Assembly (NCBI GenBank): GCA_913778495.1
Contig: CAJYVD010000022.1
Coordinates: 62,001-126,000, forward strand
Source: an uncultured Pantoea sp.
Lineage (GTDB): Bacteria > Pseudomonadota > Gammaproteobacteria > Enterobacterales > Enterobacteriaceae
Length of the DNA: 64,000 nucleotides
Direction of reading: 5' to 3'
The notes under the pieces were generated by a model, which worked only from the letters and a program-made list of their open reading frames with translations, did not search any database and had not been told where the DNA came from. Below are positions 31,206 through 41,050 of this stretch, in pieces (positions within the stretch are counted from its first letter, which is position 1; each line of letters begins with the position of its first letter). The position numbers were made by a program, and so were the translations under genes.

Positions 31206-32315
31206 TTAACCCAGCTCGATATCGCCTGCTGGAATACAGCTGCAGCTCAAAATGGTGCCATCCGCCCGCACCGCGCTTTGTGTCAGCGCCTTGACCTCGC
31301 CCGAGCGCAACGTCATTTTGCAGCTACCGCAAATGCCGGCGCGGCAAGAGTAAGGCACGCGAAAGCCATTCATTTCGAGCTGTTCCAATAACACCTGCTG
31401 ATTATCCCCGCTGAAGGTTTTTCCCTGATAACCAATACGCAGTTCCGCCTGTTGCACCGCTTGCGGCTTGACGCTTTTCGTGACCGCACCCGCACCATAT
31501 TGGCGTGGTTCATGGCGCTCAAGAATGCGGATGGCGTCGCCAACCCGCAAAATCCCGCTGTTTAGCGCGATTAAGTTCAGGCCGAAATCGATATCACCGC
31601 TGCCGTCTTGGGCGCTGCGGAAACGCTGCAATGTCGTCAGCGGTTCACCGTCAGGGTGTTTGCGCCCGCTCTCCGTGCCCACGGTTGTAAAGACGCAGCG
31701 GCTGCACGGTTTGGGACTTTCAAACTGAATCGGGCCAATTTGGATGCGCTTCCAGCTATCTTCGTCCCACGCCTGTGCGCCGCTGACGATAAGGTTCGGG
31801 CGAAACTGTTCAAGGCGCACGCTGGCCGGGCAGCGACGCTGAAGATCGTCAAGCGATGCCGCATTGACCAACAGATAAGGAAAGCCGTCGGCAAAGCCCA
31901 AGGGCACCTGATCAAAGCGTTTCACTCGTCGGGTAGGGTGGGCGCCAATCCAGCGCAGCTGAACTGGACGCGGAAAAAAGCCGCTAAGCCAGGCGTTGAT
32001 CGCCTCTGGCGCGATGAACGCGGTAAAAGCGTTGCCCCACACCTCGGTTGGCGCGGGATGGGCATCAAAATCGGCAAAGCGCACCAGCGCCTGCGAGGCG
32101 TCAGGTGCAGTTAAAAACAGGCCCTCGGGCAGCAGTGCCGGGGTAAAGCGCACCATCTCGGGAAACTGTCTGGCGGTAATAAAGGTGCCGTCGAGTTCCG
32201 TCAGCATAAAGATGCGGTCAAAGCCGAGGCCGCTTTCTTGCGCCTGCGCGTGCGAAAGCTGCAGGCCGCGCATGGATTTCACCGGATGGATATAAAGACG
32301 AGACAGGGTAAGCAT
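31206..32315 (-). CDS. ycbX: YcbX, MOSC-domain protein with 2Fe-2S ferredoxin domain
   Basis: A 369-residue protein with an N-terminal MOSC barrel (IHPVKSMRG), a central MOSC catalytic region carrying the conserved cysteine in [10 protein letters not shown], and a C-terminal plant-type ferredoxin domain with CRAGICGSC and a final CSC cluster ligand. In E. coli YcbX reduces N-hydroxylated bases such as 6-hydroxylaminopurine using a molybdenum cofactor. The start at 32315 (MLTLSRLYI) is chosen because similarity begins there; an in-frame ATG at 32375 is unsupported. The gene is divergent from rlmKL. Confidence 0.93.
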   Translation of the reverse strand: MLTLSRLYIHPVKSMRGLQLSHAQAQESGLGFDRIFMLTELDGTFITARQFPEMVRFTPALLPEGLFLTAPDASQALVRFADFDAHPAPTEVWGNAFTAFIAPEAINAWLSGFFPRPVQLRWIGAHPTRRVKRFDQVPLGFADGFPYLLVNAASLDDLQRRCPASVRLEQFRPNLIVSGAQAWDEDSWKRIQIGPIQFESPKPCSRCVFTTVGTESGRKHPDGEPLTTLQRFRSAQDGSGDIDFGLNLIALNSGILRVGDAIRILERHEPRQYGAGAVTKSVKPQAVQQAELRIGYQGKTFSGDNQQVLLEQLEMNGFRVPYSCRAGICGSCKMTLRSGEVKALTQSAVRADGTILSCSCIPAGDIELG

Positions 32316-32412
32316 CGTTTCTCCCGAGACCTGGCTGCGCATCACGTTGGCGCCGTGCAGGTAAAGTAAGGGCAAAAAGAAGCTAACTTTATGACATAGG
32401 ACGCTGATTCGC

Positions 32413-32418
32413 TATAAT
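32413..32418 (+). promoter_or_regulatory. rlmKL -10 element
   Basis: A perfect TATAAT lies 35 bases before the rlmKL start. The upstream -35 region (TATGAC at 17 bases) is poor. Confidence 0.5.
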
Positions 32419-32452
32419 GCGCAGCAATTTTAGCAAGAGTAAAAGTGACGAT

Positions 32453-34570
32453 ATGAATTCTCTGTTTGCCAGTACGGCGCGTGGGCTCGAAGAGCTATTG
32501 AAAACTGAGCTGGACGCGCTGGGTGCGCAGGATTTGCAGGTGGTGCAGGGCGGCGTCCACTTCCGCGCCGATGACCGCACAATGTATCAAAGCCTGCTGT
32601 GGAGCCGACTCGCTTCACGTATTTTGCTGCCGCTGGGAGAATTCGGTGTCTGGAGCGATCTCGATCTCTACGTGGGCGCGCAAAGTATTCCCTGGACCGA
32701 GTTGTTCGGCAGTGAGACCACTTTCGCCATCCATTTCAGCGGTACCAATGAGGTGATTCGCAACAGCCAGTTTGGCGCACTGCGGATTAAAGACGCCATC
32801 GTCGACAGCTTTACCCGGCAAAATCTTGAGCGGCCCAGCGTGGACCGCGAGCAGCCGGGCATCCGTATTAATGCCTGGCTGAATAAAGATCGCGTGAGTA
32901 TTGCGCTTGATCTCAGCGGCGATGCGCTGCACCAGCGCGGCTACCGTCAGCAAACGGGTCAGGCACCGCTGAAAGAGAACCTGGCGGCAGCGATCGTGAT
33001 GCGCGCTGGCTGGCAGAAAGAGACGCCGCTGGTCGATCCCATGTGCGGTTCCGGTACCTTACTGATTGAAGCGGCGCTGATCGCCTGCGATCGTGCGCCG
33101 GGCTTGCTGCGTTCGCGCTGGGGATTTAACGCCTGGAAAAAGCACGATGCCGCGCTGTGGCAGGAAGTACACAATGATGCGCTTCAGCGCGCCCGCGCGG
33201 GCACCGACGCGGCGAAGGCGCGCTTCTTTGGCTATGACAACGACGGCCGCGTGCTGGAATCGGCGCGGGCCAACGCCCGCCGTGCCGGCGTTTACGGACT
33301 GTTCACGCTGCAGCAGCAGGACGTGCTACAGCTCAAGAACCCGCTGGCAGACGCGGATGTCACCGGCACGGTGTTAAGCAATCCACCTTACGGCGAGCGT
33401 CTTGAAAGCGAGCCTGCGCTGATCGCCTTGCACAGTCAGCTTGGCCGACTGATGAAGCAACACTTTGGCGGCTGGCAGCTGTCGTTATTTAGCGCATCGC
33501 CAGAATTGCTGAGCTGCTTGCAACTGCGCGCCGAGCGCCAGTTCAAGGCGAAAAACGGTCCGTTAGAGTGCGTACAGAAAAACTACCAGCTCGCCGCAAG
33601 CAGCGGCGAAAGCAGCGCGCAGATTGCGGAGGATTTCGCCAATCGTCTGCGTAAGAACGTTAAAAAACTGGAAAAGTGGGCGCAACAATCCGGCATTCAA
33701 TGCTATCGCCTGTACGACGCCGATCTGCCCGAATACAACGTGGCGGTGGATCGCTACGCCGATTGGGTGGTGATTCAGGAGTATGCTCCGCCGAAAACCG
33801 TGGATGCGAACAAGGCGCGCCAGCGCTTGCTGGATGTGATTAGCGCGACGCTGAGCGTGCTGGCGCTGCCTGCCAACCGTCTGGTGCTAAAAACCCGTGA
33901 GCGGCAAAAGGGTAAAAATCAGTACCAAAAGCTGAGCGAGAAAGGCAACTACCTGGAAGTGCAGGAATTTAATGCGCGCCTGCTGGTTAACCTTACGGAC
34001 TATCTTGATACCGGTCTGTTCCTCGATCACCGTATCGCGCGCCAGATGCTCGGTAAAATGAGCAAGGGCAAAGATTTCCTTAACCTGTTCGCCTATACCG
34101 GCAGCGCCAGCGTACACGCGGGCCTGGGCGGGGCGAAATCCACCACTACTGTCGATATGTCACGCACGTATCTGGAGTGGGCAGAGCGCAACCTGCGTCT
34201 GAACGGGTTAACCGGTCGTCAGCATCGCCTGATGCAGGCTGACTGCCTGAGCTGGCTGCGCGAGAGCGACGAACAATTTGATCTGATCTTCATCGATCCG
34301 CCGACGTTCTCAAACTCCAAACGCATGGAGGCGGATTTCGACGTGCAGCGCGACCACCTGATGCTGATGCAGAATCTTAAGCGTCTGCTGCGGCGCGGCG
34401 GCACCATCATGTTCTCCAACAACAAGCGCGGTTTCAAAATGGATGTGGAAGGCTTGCAGAAACTGGGCCTTCAGGCGCAGGAAATTACGCAAAAAACCTT
34501 GTCTCAGGATTTCGCCCGCAATCGTCAAATTCACAACTGCTGGCTGGTTAGCCACGCCGGTAAGGAATAA
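32453..34570 (+). CDS. rlmL: RlmKL, bifunctional 23S rRNA methyltransferase
   Basis: A 705-residue fusion of two SAM-dependent methyltransferases. The N-terminal half has a THUMP domain and the m2G2445 enzyme RlmL ([23 protein letters not shown]). The C-terminal half is the m7G2069 enzyme RlmK ([28 protein letters not shown]). Both SAM motifs and both catalytic NPPY/DPPT motifs are intact. The ATG at 32453 ([11 protein letters not shown]) matches E. coli; coding-like frame upstream is short. It is followed by uup after five bases, implying an operon. Confidence 0.97.
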   Translation: MNSLFASTARGLEELLKTELDALGAQDLQVVQGGVHFRADDRTMYQSLLWSRLASRILLPLGEFGVWSDLDLYVGAQSIPWTELFGSETTFAIHFSGTNEVIRNSQFGALRIKDAIVDSFTRQNLERPSVDREQPGIRINAWLNKDRVSIALDLSGDALHQRGYRQQTGQAPLKENLAAAIVMRAGWQKETPLVDPMCGSGTLLIEAALIACDRAPGLLRSRWGFNAWKKHDAALWQEVHNDALQRARAGTDAAKARFFGYDNDGRVLESARANARRAGVYGLFTLQQQDVLQLKNPLADADVTGTVLSNPPYGERLESEPALIALHSQLGRLMKQHFGGWQLSLFSASPELLSCLQLRAERQFKAKNGPLECVQKNYQLAASSGESSAQIAEDFANRLRKNVKKLEKWAQQSGIQCYRLYDADLPEYNVAVDRYADWVVIQEYAPPKTVDANKARQRLLDVISATLSVLALPANRLVLKTRERQKGKNQYQKLSEKGNYLEVQEFNARLLVNLTDYLDTGLFLDHRIARQMLGKMSKGKDFLNLFAYTGSASVHAGLGGAKSTTTVDMSRTYLEWAERNLRLNGLTGRQHRLMQADCLSWLRESDEQFDLIFIDPPTFSNSKRMEADFDVQRDHLMLMQNLKRLLRRGGTIMFSNNKRGFKMDVEGLQKLGLQAQEITQKTLSQDFARNRQIHNCWLVSHAGKE

Positions 34571-34575
34571 GAGTT

Positions 34576-36489
34576 ATGTCACTGATCAGTATCCATGGCG
34601 CTTACCTCTCATTTAGCGATGCGCCGCTGTTGGATAACACCGAGCTGCACATCGAAGAGGGCGAGCGCGTCTGTCTGGTAGGCCGTAACGGCGCCGGTAA
34701 ATCGACGCTGATGAAAATCATCAATGGCGAGCAGCCGCTGGATGATGGCCGCATCATTTACGAGCAGGATTTAGTGGTATCCCGCCTGCAGCAAGACCCG
34801 CCGCGGAATATTACCGGTTCCGTCTATGACTTTGTGGCCGAAGGCGTGGCGGAACAGGCTGAGCACCTCAAAGCCTACCATGCCATCTCTCACGTGGTGA
34901 TGGAGGACCCCAGCGAGAAGAACCTCAATGAAATGGGGCGTCTGCAGGCAATTCTGGACCACCAGAATTTGTGGCAGCTGGATAGCCGGATTAATGATGT
35001 GCTGCAGCAGATTGGCCTGCAGCCGGATACCGAGCTCTCTTCGCTTTCCGGCGGCTGGCTGCGCAAAGCGGCGCTGGGCCGCGCACTGGTGAGCAATCCG
35101 CGCGTGTTAATGCTGGATGAGCCAACCAACCACCTTGATATCGAAACCATCGACTGGCTGGAAACCTTCCTCAAAACCTTTACCGGCAGCATCGTGTTTA
35201 TTTCCCATGACCGCTCATTTATCCGCAACATGGCGACACGCATTGTCGATCTCGATCGCGGCAAGCTGGTGTCCTGGCCGGGCGACTACGATCAGTTCCT
35301 GCTGGGTAAAGAGGAAGCGCTGCGCGTAGAAGAGATGCAGAACGCTGAGTTCGATCGCAAACTGGCGCAGGAAGAGGTGTGGATTCGTCAAGGTATTAAA
35401 GCGCGCCGTACCCGTAACGAGGGCCGCGTGCGTGCGCTGAAAGCGCTGCGCCGCGAGCGTTCTGAGCGCCGCGATGTAATGGGCAAAGCCAATATGCAGG
35501 TCGGTGAAGCGGCGCGATCCGGTAAAATTGTGTTCGAGCTGGAAAATGTCAATTACAGCGTGGGCGGCAAAACGCTGGTGCGTGACTTTTCCGCGCAAGT
35601 GCAGCGCGGCGATAAAATTGCGCTCATCGGCCCCAACGGCTGCGGTAAAACCACGCTGCTGCGCCTGATGCTGGAACAGCTCAAGGCTGACAGCGGTCGC
35701 GTGCACTGCGGCACCAAACTGGAGATCGCTTACTTCGATCAGCACCGTGCTGAGCTCGATCCGGATCGCACCGTGATGGACAACCTCGCCGAAGGCAAGC
35801 AGGAAGTGATGGTCAACGGTAAGCCGCGCCACGTGCTGGGCTATCTGCAGGATTTCTTGTTCCATCCCAAACGCGCTATGACGCCGGTGCGCGCCCTGTC
35901 GGGCGGCGAGCGTAACCGCCTGCTGCTGGCGCGACTGTTTTTGAAACCCAGCAACTTACTGATTCTTGATGAGCCAACCAATGACCTGGATGTTGAGACG
36001 CTGGAGCTGCTCGAAGAGCTGGTTGACGGCTATCAGGGCACGGTGTTGCTGGTCAGCCACGATCGCCAATTTGTTGATAATACCGTGACCGAATGCTGGA
36101 TTTTTGAGGGTAACGGTGACATCGGCGCCTTTGTGGGTGGCTATCACGATGCGCAGCAGCAGCGTGCAGCCTGGAAGCAAACCCAATCGGCACCGCTGAA
36201 AAGCGCCGCCGCGCCCGCGAAAAATACAGAAAAAAGCGATGCCACCAAACGCAGCGCGAGCAAGCTAAGCTATAACCTAACGCGTGAGCTAGAACAGCTT
36301 CCGCAAAAGCTGGAGCAGCTGGAAACGCGTATCGGCGAGCTGCAGGCTAAAATGAGCCATCCTGACTTTTTCAGTCAGCCCCATAGCGAAACGCAGCCGG
36401 TGCTGGACGCGTTAGCCGAGGCTGAGCAGGCGCTTGAGGTGGCTTTCGAGCGCTGGGAAGAGCTGGAAGCACTGAAAAACGGTGGGTAA
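34576..36489 (+). CDS. uup: Uup, ABC-F ATPase
   Basis: A 637-residue ABC-F family protein with two nucleotide-binding domains and no membrane segments. Walker A motifs are GRNGAGKST (near residue 37) and GPNGCGKTT (near 354). The signatures are LSGGWLRK and LSGGERNR, and both Walker B regions have DEPTN. A C-terminal coiled-coil DNA/RNA-binding domain (about 560-637) completes the family layout. ABC-F proteins act on the ribosome; Uup is also linked to precise transposon excision and DNA repair intermediates in E. coli. Confidence 0.97.
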   Translation: MSLISIHGAYLSFSDAPLLDNTELHIEEGERVCLVGRNGAGKSTLMKIINGEQPLDDGRIIYEQDLVVSRLQQDPPRNITGSVYDFVAEGVAEQAEHLKAYHAISHVVMEDPSEKNLNEMGRLQAILDHQNLWQLDSRINDVLQQIGLQPDTELSSLSGGWLRKAALGRALVSNPRVLMLDEPTNHLDIETIDWLETFLKTFTGSIVFISHDRSFIRNMATRIVDLDRGKLVSWPGDYDQFLLGKEEALRVEEMQNAEFDRKLAQEEVWIRQGIKARRTRNEGRVRALKALRRERSERRDVMGKANMQVGEAARSGKIVFELENVNYSVGGKTLVRDFSAQVQRGDKIALIGPNGCGKTTLLRLMLEQLKADSGRVHCGTKLEIAYFDQHRAELDPDRTVMDNLAEGKQEVMVNGKPRHVLGYLQDFLFHPKRAMTPVRALSGGERNRLLLARLFLKPSNLLILDEPTNDLDVETLELLEELVDGYQGTVLLVSHDRQFVDNTVTECWIFEGNGDIGAFVGGYHDAQQQRAAWKQTQSAPLKSAAAPAKNTEKSDATKRSASKLSYNLTRELEQLPQKLEQLETRIGELQAKMSHPDFFSQPHSETQPVLDALAEAEQALEVAFERWEELEALKNGG

Positions 36490-36504
36490 TCCCAAGGAGT
36501 GAGT

Positions 36505-37788
36505 ATGTGTGCAGCGGAACAGGCGCATCAGTGGATCCTGTGTCCACAGTGTGATTTGACGGTGAAGCTGCCAGCGATTCCGGTCGGCAGTCGTGCGCGC
36601 TGTCCGCGCTGCCACACCACGCTCACGGCCAACTGGCATGAGCCGCGCAGGCGGCCTACTGGCTACGCCTGTGCGGCGCTGTTTATGCTGGTGCTGGCGA
36701 ATCTTTTTCCGTTCATCAGCATGCACGTTGCGGGATTGAGCAGCCAAATCGCCCTCACGGACATCCCGCAGGTGATGGTAAGCGAGGATTACCGCAGCCT
36801 GGCGACGCTGTTTTTGCTGTTTGTGCAGGCCATCCCGGCTTGCGCGATGGTGATGATTATCTTGCTGGTTAACCCTATCCGCCTGCCGCACCGTGTGCGG
36901 CTGGGCATGGCGCGCATCCTTTTTCATGTGCGCAGCTGGGGCATGGCCGAGATATTCATGGCGGGCGTGCTGGTGAGCTTCGTTAAGCTTATGGCCTACG
37001 GTGAAATTGGCTTGGGTACCAGCTTTTGGCCGTGGTGCCTGTTCTGCCTGTTGCAGCTTCGCGCCTTTCAGTGCGTCGACAGACGCTGGGTGTGGCAGCG
37101 CATTGACGCGCTGCCCGCCTTGCCGCACCAGCCCAAAGCGGGCATTAGCGGAGTGAAACAGGGGCTGCGCAGCTGCCCGTGCTGTACCGCAGTGCTGCCG
37201 GCGCACCAGGCGGTGTGTCCACGCTGTGGCGTGACGGCGCAGGCGCGACGCAGGCACAGCCTGCAATGGACGCTGGCCCTGCTGCTGACCTCGCTGATCC
37301 TCTACGTGCCCTCGAATATTTTACCGATCATGGTGACGGAAACCCTTGGCTCCGCCTATCCCTCAAACATTATGGCGGGGGTGATCCTGCTGTGGGGCGA
37401 CGGCTCCTGGCCCGTGGCGCTGGTGATTTTTATCGCCAGCATCATGGTGCCGTCGCTTAAAATGCTGGCCATTGGCTGGCTGTGCTGGCACGCCAGCGGT
37501 CGCGGTCGCTTTGATGGCGAGCGTATGCATGTGGTGTATGAAGTTGTCGAATTTGTTGGCCGTTGGTCAATGATTGACGTGTTTGTAATAGCCGTTCTCT
37601 CTGCGCTGGTGCGCATGGGACGGCTTATGAGTGTTTATCCCGCACCGGGCGCGCTGTTGTTTGCATTAGTGGTGATTCTGACCATGTTTGCGGCAATGAC
37701 GTTTGATCCGCGTTTGATCTGGGATCGACAAAAGGAAACTGCATCTGAGGAGCCGCGCTTTGACGGACAACCATCACGGGACTGCTAA
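36505..37788 (+). CDS. pqiA: PqiA, intermembrane lipid transport membrane protein
   Basis: A 427-residue inner-membrane protein with two homologous halves. Each half begins with a zinc-ribbon-like Cys pair (LCPQC with RCPRC near the N-terminus, and SCPCC with VCPRCG near residue 225) and continues with about four hydrophobic segments. It works with the MCE protein PqiB and the lipoprotein PqiC in envelope lipid homeostasis and is induced by superoxide in E. coli. The ATG at 36505 has an AAGGAG site five bases upstream; a GTG at 36499 is in frame but lies inside that site. Confidence 0.94.
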   Translation: MCAAEQAHQWILCPQCDLTVKLPAIPVGSRARCPRCHTTLTANWHEPRRRPTGYACAALFMLVLANLFPFISMHVAGLSSQIALTDIPQVMVSEDYRSLATLFLLFVQAIPACAMVMIILLVNPIRLPHRVRLGMARILFHVRSWGMAEIFMAGVLVSFVKLMAYGEIGLGTSFWPWCLFCLLQLRAFQCVDRRWVWQRIDALPALPHQPKAGISGVKQGLRSCPCCTAVLPAHQAVCPRCGVTAQARRRHSLQWTLALLLTSLILYVPSNILPIMVTETLGSAYPSNIMAGVILLWGDGSWPVALVIFIASIMVPSLKMLAIGWLCWHASGRGRFDGERMHVVYEVVEFVGRWSMIDVFVIAVLSALVRMGRLMSVYPAPGALLFALVVILTMFAAMTFDPRLIWDRQKETASEEPRFDGQPSRDC

Positions 37789-39403
37789 TGTCGACCAGAT
37801 CAAACGCTGGTCGCCAGTTTGGATCGTACCTATTGTGACGCTACTCATTGGCGGCTGGATCCTGTTTTATCATTTCAGTCATCAAGGGCCCGAGGTGACG
37901 CTGATTACCGAAAGCGCCGAGGGGATTGAAGCAGGAAAAACGGCAATCAAAAGCCGCAGCGTGAACGTGGGCGTGGTTGAGAGCGCGGTCTTAACCGACG
38001 ATCTGCACCACGTCGAGATCAAGGCACGTCTCAATGCGGGCATGGAAAAACTGCTGCACAAAGACAGCGTGTTTTGGGTGGTGAAACCGCAGGTAGGACG
38101 CGAAGGCATTACCGGCTTGGGGACGCTGCTTTCCGGTGCGTATATCGAACTGCAGCCCGGCGCAAAAGGCGATATGCCCGAACAGTATCAGCTGCTGGAT
38201 GCGCCACCGTTGGCACCGCCAGATGCCAAAGGGATACGTATCACGCTGGACAGCAAAAAGGCCGGGCAGCTTAACGCCGGCGATCCGGTGCTGTTCCGCG
38301 GCTATCGCGTGGGTACCGTGGAAACCAGCGCATTTGACACCGAAAAACGCATGATGACCTATCAGCTGTTCATCTCCGCGCCCTACGATCGTTTGGTGAC
38401 CACCAACGTGCGCTTCTGGAAAGACAGCGGCATTGCGGTGGATATGTCAGCCTCCGGCATGCGCGTAGAAATGGGCTCACTGACCACGCTGTTTAGCGGC
38501 GGCGTGAGTTTTGATGTGCCGGACGGCGCCGAGTTGGGCCAGGTAGCGCAGAACAAAGCGGAATATCACCTGTTTGACGATCAGCGCAGTATTCAGGATT
38601 CGTTGTACACCGCGCACACCGACTTCCTGTTGTTCTTTAGCGATTCGATTCGGGGCCTGCAAGTGGGCGCGCCGGTTGAATTCCGCGGCATTCGTTTGGG
38701 GACGGTATCGCAGGTGCCTTATACCATTCCGGGCATGGATCAGGCGTTGAATACCGACTATCGCGTTCCGGTGCTGATCCGCATTGAACCCGATCGCTTT
38801 GTCAGCCGTCTGGGCGGTGATTTCAACCTTGAGCAGCATCTGCAGGAAGGCAAGAAGCGTGGCCTGCGCGCGACGTTAAAAACCGGTAATTTGCTGTCCG
38901 GCGCGCTCTACGTTGATCTTGACTTCTATGACAACGCGCCGGCCTATAAAGGACCGGATGAGGTGGCTGGACTTGAGGTTATCCCCACCACCAGCGGCGG
39001 TTTGAGCCAGATTCAGCAGAAGCTCACCGCGGCACTGGATAAGATCAACGCGCTGCCGCTTAATCCGATGATTACGCAAGCCACGGGAACGTTAAAAGAG
39101 AGCCAGCGCACGCTGCAGCGGCTGCAAAAAACGCTGGATAATCTCAATCAAATTACCGGCAGTCCGGCGATGAAAACCTTGCCAGCGGATACGCAACAGA
39201 CGCTGCGCGAGCTCAATCGCAGCATGAAAGGGCTGCAGCCTGGCTCGCCAGCGTATAACAAGCTGGTAGGCGATATGCAGCGTCTCGATCAGGTGCTGCG
39301 TGAGCTGCAACCGGTGTTGAAAACCATTAACGGGAAAAGTAATGCGCTGGTGTTTGAAGCGAAGCCCGGCGAAGATCCACAGCCAAAGAGGGCGAAACCG
39401 TGA
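37760..39403 (+). CDS. pqiB: PqiB, triple-MCE-domain lipid transport protein
   Basis: A 547-residue protein with one N-terminal membrane segment (WIVPIVTLLIGGWILFY), three MCE domains (about residues 40-135, 155-255 and 285-395) and a long C-terminal helical needle region. PqiB hexamers form a tube that spans the periplasm. The start is a TTG at 37760. It is supported by a GAGGAG site eight bases upstream and by alignment with the E. coli N-terminus, and no ATG or GTG in frame fits. The start lies inside pqiA, overlapping it by 29 bases. Confidence 0.93.
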   Translation: MTDNHHGTANVDQIKRWSPVWIVPIVTLLIGGWILFYHFSHQGPEVTLITESAEGIEAGKTAIKSRSVNVGVVESAVLTDDLHHVEIKARLNAGMEKLLHKDSVFWVVKPQVGREGITGLGTLLSGAYIELQPGAKGDMPEQYQLLDAPPLAPPDAKGIRITLDSKKAGQLNAGDPVLFRGYRVGTVETSAFDTEKRMMTYQLFISAPYDRLVTTNVRFWKDSGIAVDMSASGMRVEMGSLTTLFSGGVSFDVPDGAELGQVAQNKAEYHLFDDQRSIQDSLYTAHTDFLLFFSDSIRGLQVGAPVEFRGIRLGTVSQVPYTIPGMDQALNTDYRVPVLIRIEPDRFVSRLGGDFNLEQHLQEGKKRGLRATLKTGNLLSGALYVDLDFYDNAPAYKGPDEVAGLEVIPTTSGGLSQIQQKLTAALDKINALPLNPMITQATGTLKESQRTLQRLQKTLDNLNQITGSPAMKTLPADTQQTLRELNRSMKGLQPGSPAYNKLVGDMQRLDQVLRELQPVLKTINGKSNALVFEAKPGEDPQPKRAKP

Positions 39404-39963
39404 AAAAAGCACTGATTGTCGGCGCGATCCTGCTGATGGCAGGCTGCAGTAGCACTATTGAGACCACTTATTATCAACTGCCTGCGGGCAATGTCGCGCA
39501 CATAAGCAGTTCAGCGTCGGGCAATCCGCCAATGCTCTGGGTGGAGCAGGTCACGGTGCCGGATTACCTTGCCGGCAACGGCCTGGTGTATCAAACCAGC
39601 GACGTAAAGTACGTGATTGCCTCAAATAATTTGTGGGCCAGTCCGCTGGATCAGCAGCTCAAGCAAACGCTTGTGGCGAACCTGGGCAAAGCGCTACCGG
39701 GCAGACTGGTGGCCAGTACCACGCCTGCTGAACAGCACGATACGCTGTCCGTGACCGTAAGTGGCTTTCAAGGGCGCTACGACGGCAAGGTGATCGTCAG
39801 CGGTGAGTGGCTGCTGGAACATCAGGGGCGCTTTGTGAAGCAAGGTTTCGATGTGACATTACCGCAAACCGAAGATGGCTATGACGCCATGGTGCGTGCC
39901 CTGGCGCAGGGATGGCAGCAGGCCGCGCAGCAAATGGCAAATAGTGTGGCTTCGTTAAATTAA
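39400..39963 (+). CDS. pqiC: PqiC outer-membrane lipoprotein
   Basis: A 187-residue lipoprotein of the ABC-transporter auxiliary (DUF330) family. The signal peptide ends in a lipobox LMAGC, with the acylated Cys at residue 16. It anchors the PqiB tube at the outer membrane. The start is a GTG overlapping the pqiB stop (GTGA at 39400-39403), showing tight coupling in the pqiABC operon. Confidence 0.92.
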   Translation: MKKALIVGAILLMAGCSSTIETTYYQLPAGNVAHISSSASGNPPMLWVEQVTVPDYLAGNGLVYQTSDVKYVIASNNLWASPLDQQLKQTLVANLGKALPGRLVASTTPAEQHDTLSVTVSGFQGRYDGKVIVSGEWLLEHQGRFVKQGFDVTLPQTEDGYDAMVRALAQGWQQAAQQMANSVASLN

Positions 39964-39983
39964 GAAAAAGTTGAGGCTGCGCT

Positions 39984-40034
39984 AAGTCCCTGATTTGCCG
40001 TCATGTGACGGAGTTCAAGTCAGGGGCTTTTTTT
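39984..40034 (+). terminator. pqiABC terminator with nested hairpin
   Basis: An outer 10-bp stem (39984-39993 with 40020-40029, one G-U pair) ends in seven T. Its loop contains a second perfect 6-bp hairpin (39998-40003 with 40006-40011). The shape is a branched intrinsic terminator. Confidence 0.75.
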
Positions 40035-40123
40035 CGCCTAAAATCAGGAGGATATACAGTTTTTTGACAAAATTAGATGTCAATTTAACGGCAGAAAAAT
40101 GACATTGGCGTGAATATTGCGCA

Positions 40124-40152
40124 TTGACGTTTCGTTCAACCAGCGTTAGAAC
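40124..40152 (+). promoter_or_regulatory. Candidate rmf promoter
   Basis: TTGACG (40124-40129) and TAGAAC (40147-40152) are 17 bases apart, implying a leader of about 70 bases before rmf. Another TTGACA at about 40055 has no good partner. Confidence 0.4.
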
Positions 40153-40230
40153 ATTACTGTGGTTGAACATTTATTCGCCACTCTATCTTTCCACCAGATT
40201 CCACCAGACCTGAAATGAGGGAAACGAGGT

Positions 40231-40398
40231 ATGAAGAGACAGAAACGAGACCGCCTGGAACGAGCACATTCTCGGGGCTATCAAGCTGGAATTACCGGCC
40301 GCTCTAAAGAAATATGCCCCTATCAAATGATCGATGCCCGGTCTCACTGGTTGGGAGGTTGGCGACAAGCCATGGAGGACAGGTCGGCAGTGGCATAG
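40231..40398 (+). CDS. rmf: Ribosome modulation factor Rmf
   Basis: A 55-residue, strongly basic protein read from ATG 40231 to TAG 40396-40398, preceded by a GAGG site. It begins MKRQKRDRLERAHSRGYQAG, as in E. coli Rmf, and keeps the LGGWRQAM segment. Rmf binds near the mRNA exit region of 30S subunits and converts 70S ribosomes to inactive 100S dimers in stationary phase. In E. coli it is induced by ppGpp and slow growth. Length matches exactly. Confidence 0.96.
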   Translation: MKRQKRDRLERAHSRGYQAGITGRSKEICPYQMIDARSHWLGGWRQAMEDRSAVA

Positions 40399-40425
40399 CA
40401 CCGTCGAATGTCTTAATCGAAAAGG

Positions 40426-40454
40426 AAAAAACCTCCGCTGCGTGCGGAGGTTTT
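40426..40454. terminator. Bidirectional terminator between rmf and fabA
   Basis: An 11-bp stem (40428-40438 with 40444-40454) with a five-base loop has T-rich ends in both directions, between convergent genes. Confidence 0.85.
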
Positions 40455-40464
40455 CGTTGGAAAC

Positions 40465-40983
40465 TTAGAACGCGCTGGTGTCTTTGAACAAACCGACTTT
40501 CAAATCCGTCGCGGTATAGATCAAATTCCCGTCAACAAATACTTCGCCATCAGCAACGCCCATCACCAGCTTACGGTTGATCACGCGCTTGAAGTGGATT
40601 TTGTAAGTGACTTTCTTCGCGCTAGGCAGTACCTGACCCGTGAATTTCACTTCGCCCACGCCTAAGGCGCGGCCTTTGCCTTCTGCACCCAGCCAGCCGA
40701 GATAGAAGCCAACCAGTTGCCACATGGCATCCAGACCGAGGCAGCCTGGCATTACCGGGTCGCCTTTGAAGTGGCAGTCAAAGAACCACAAGTCAGGACG
40801 GATATCCAGTTCAGCTTCCACAAAACCTTTATCGAATTTGCCGCCGTCTTCGGTCATCATGACCACGCGGTCCATCATCAACATGTTATCGGACGGAAGC
40901 GGTGGTCCATTCTCACCAAACAGTTCGCCGCGGCCTGAGGCAATCAGGTCTTCTTTGCTATAGGATTCGCGTTTATCTACCAT
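40465..40983 (-). CDS. fabA: FabA, 3-hydroxydecanoyl-ACP dehydratase/isomerase
   Basis: A 172-residue hot-dog-fold enzyme that dehydrates hydroxydecanoyl-ACP and isomerises the product to the cis-3 form, the branch point to unsaturated fatty acids. Catalytic His71 ([12 protein letters not shown]) and Asp85 (GLDAMWQL) are present. Length equals that of E. coli FabA. The promoter carries a FabR-type operator (separate entry). It is downstream of lonH on the same strand but has its own promoter. Confidence 0.97.
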   Translation of the reverse strand: MVDKRESYSKEDLIASGRGELFGENGPPLPSDNMLMMDRVVMMTEDGGKFDKGFVEAELDIRPDLWFFDCHFKGDPVMPGCLGLDAMWQLVGFYLGWLGAEGKGRALGVGEVKFTGQVLPSAKKVTYKIHFKRVINRKLVMGVADGEVFVDGNLIYTATDLKVGLFKDTSAF

Positions 40984-41016
40984 GTTCTTAATATGCCTTC
41001 TTTTAGTGAAGCCCGA

Positions 41017-41045
41017 ATATTAGCGAACAGTTGTACGCTGGGCAA
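41017..41045 (-). promoter_or_regulatory. fabA promoter with FabR-type operator
   Basis: On the minus strand TTGCCC (41040-41045), a 17-base spacer and TAATAT (41017-41022) form a promoter. The spacer is filled by AGCGTACAACTGTTCGCT (41022-41039), which matches the remembered FabR palindrome AGCGTACACGTGTTAGCT of E. coli fabA at most positions. FabR should therefore repress by occluding RNA polymerase. A FadR activator site expected just upstream is only weakly recognisable. Confidence 0.7.
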
Positions 41046-41050
41046 TGCAA

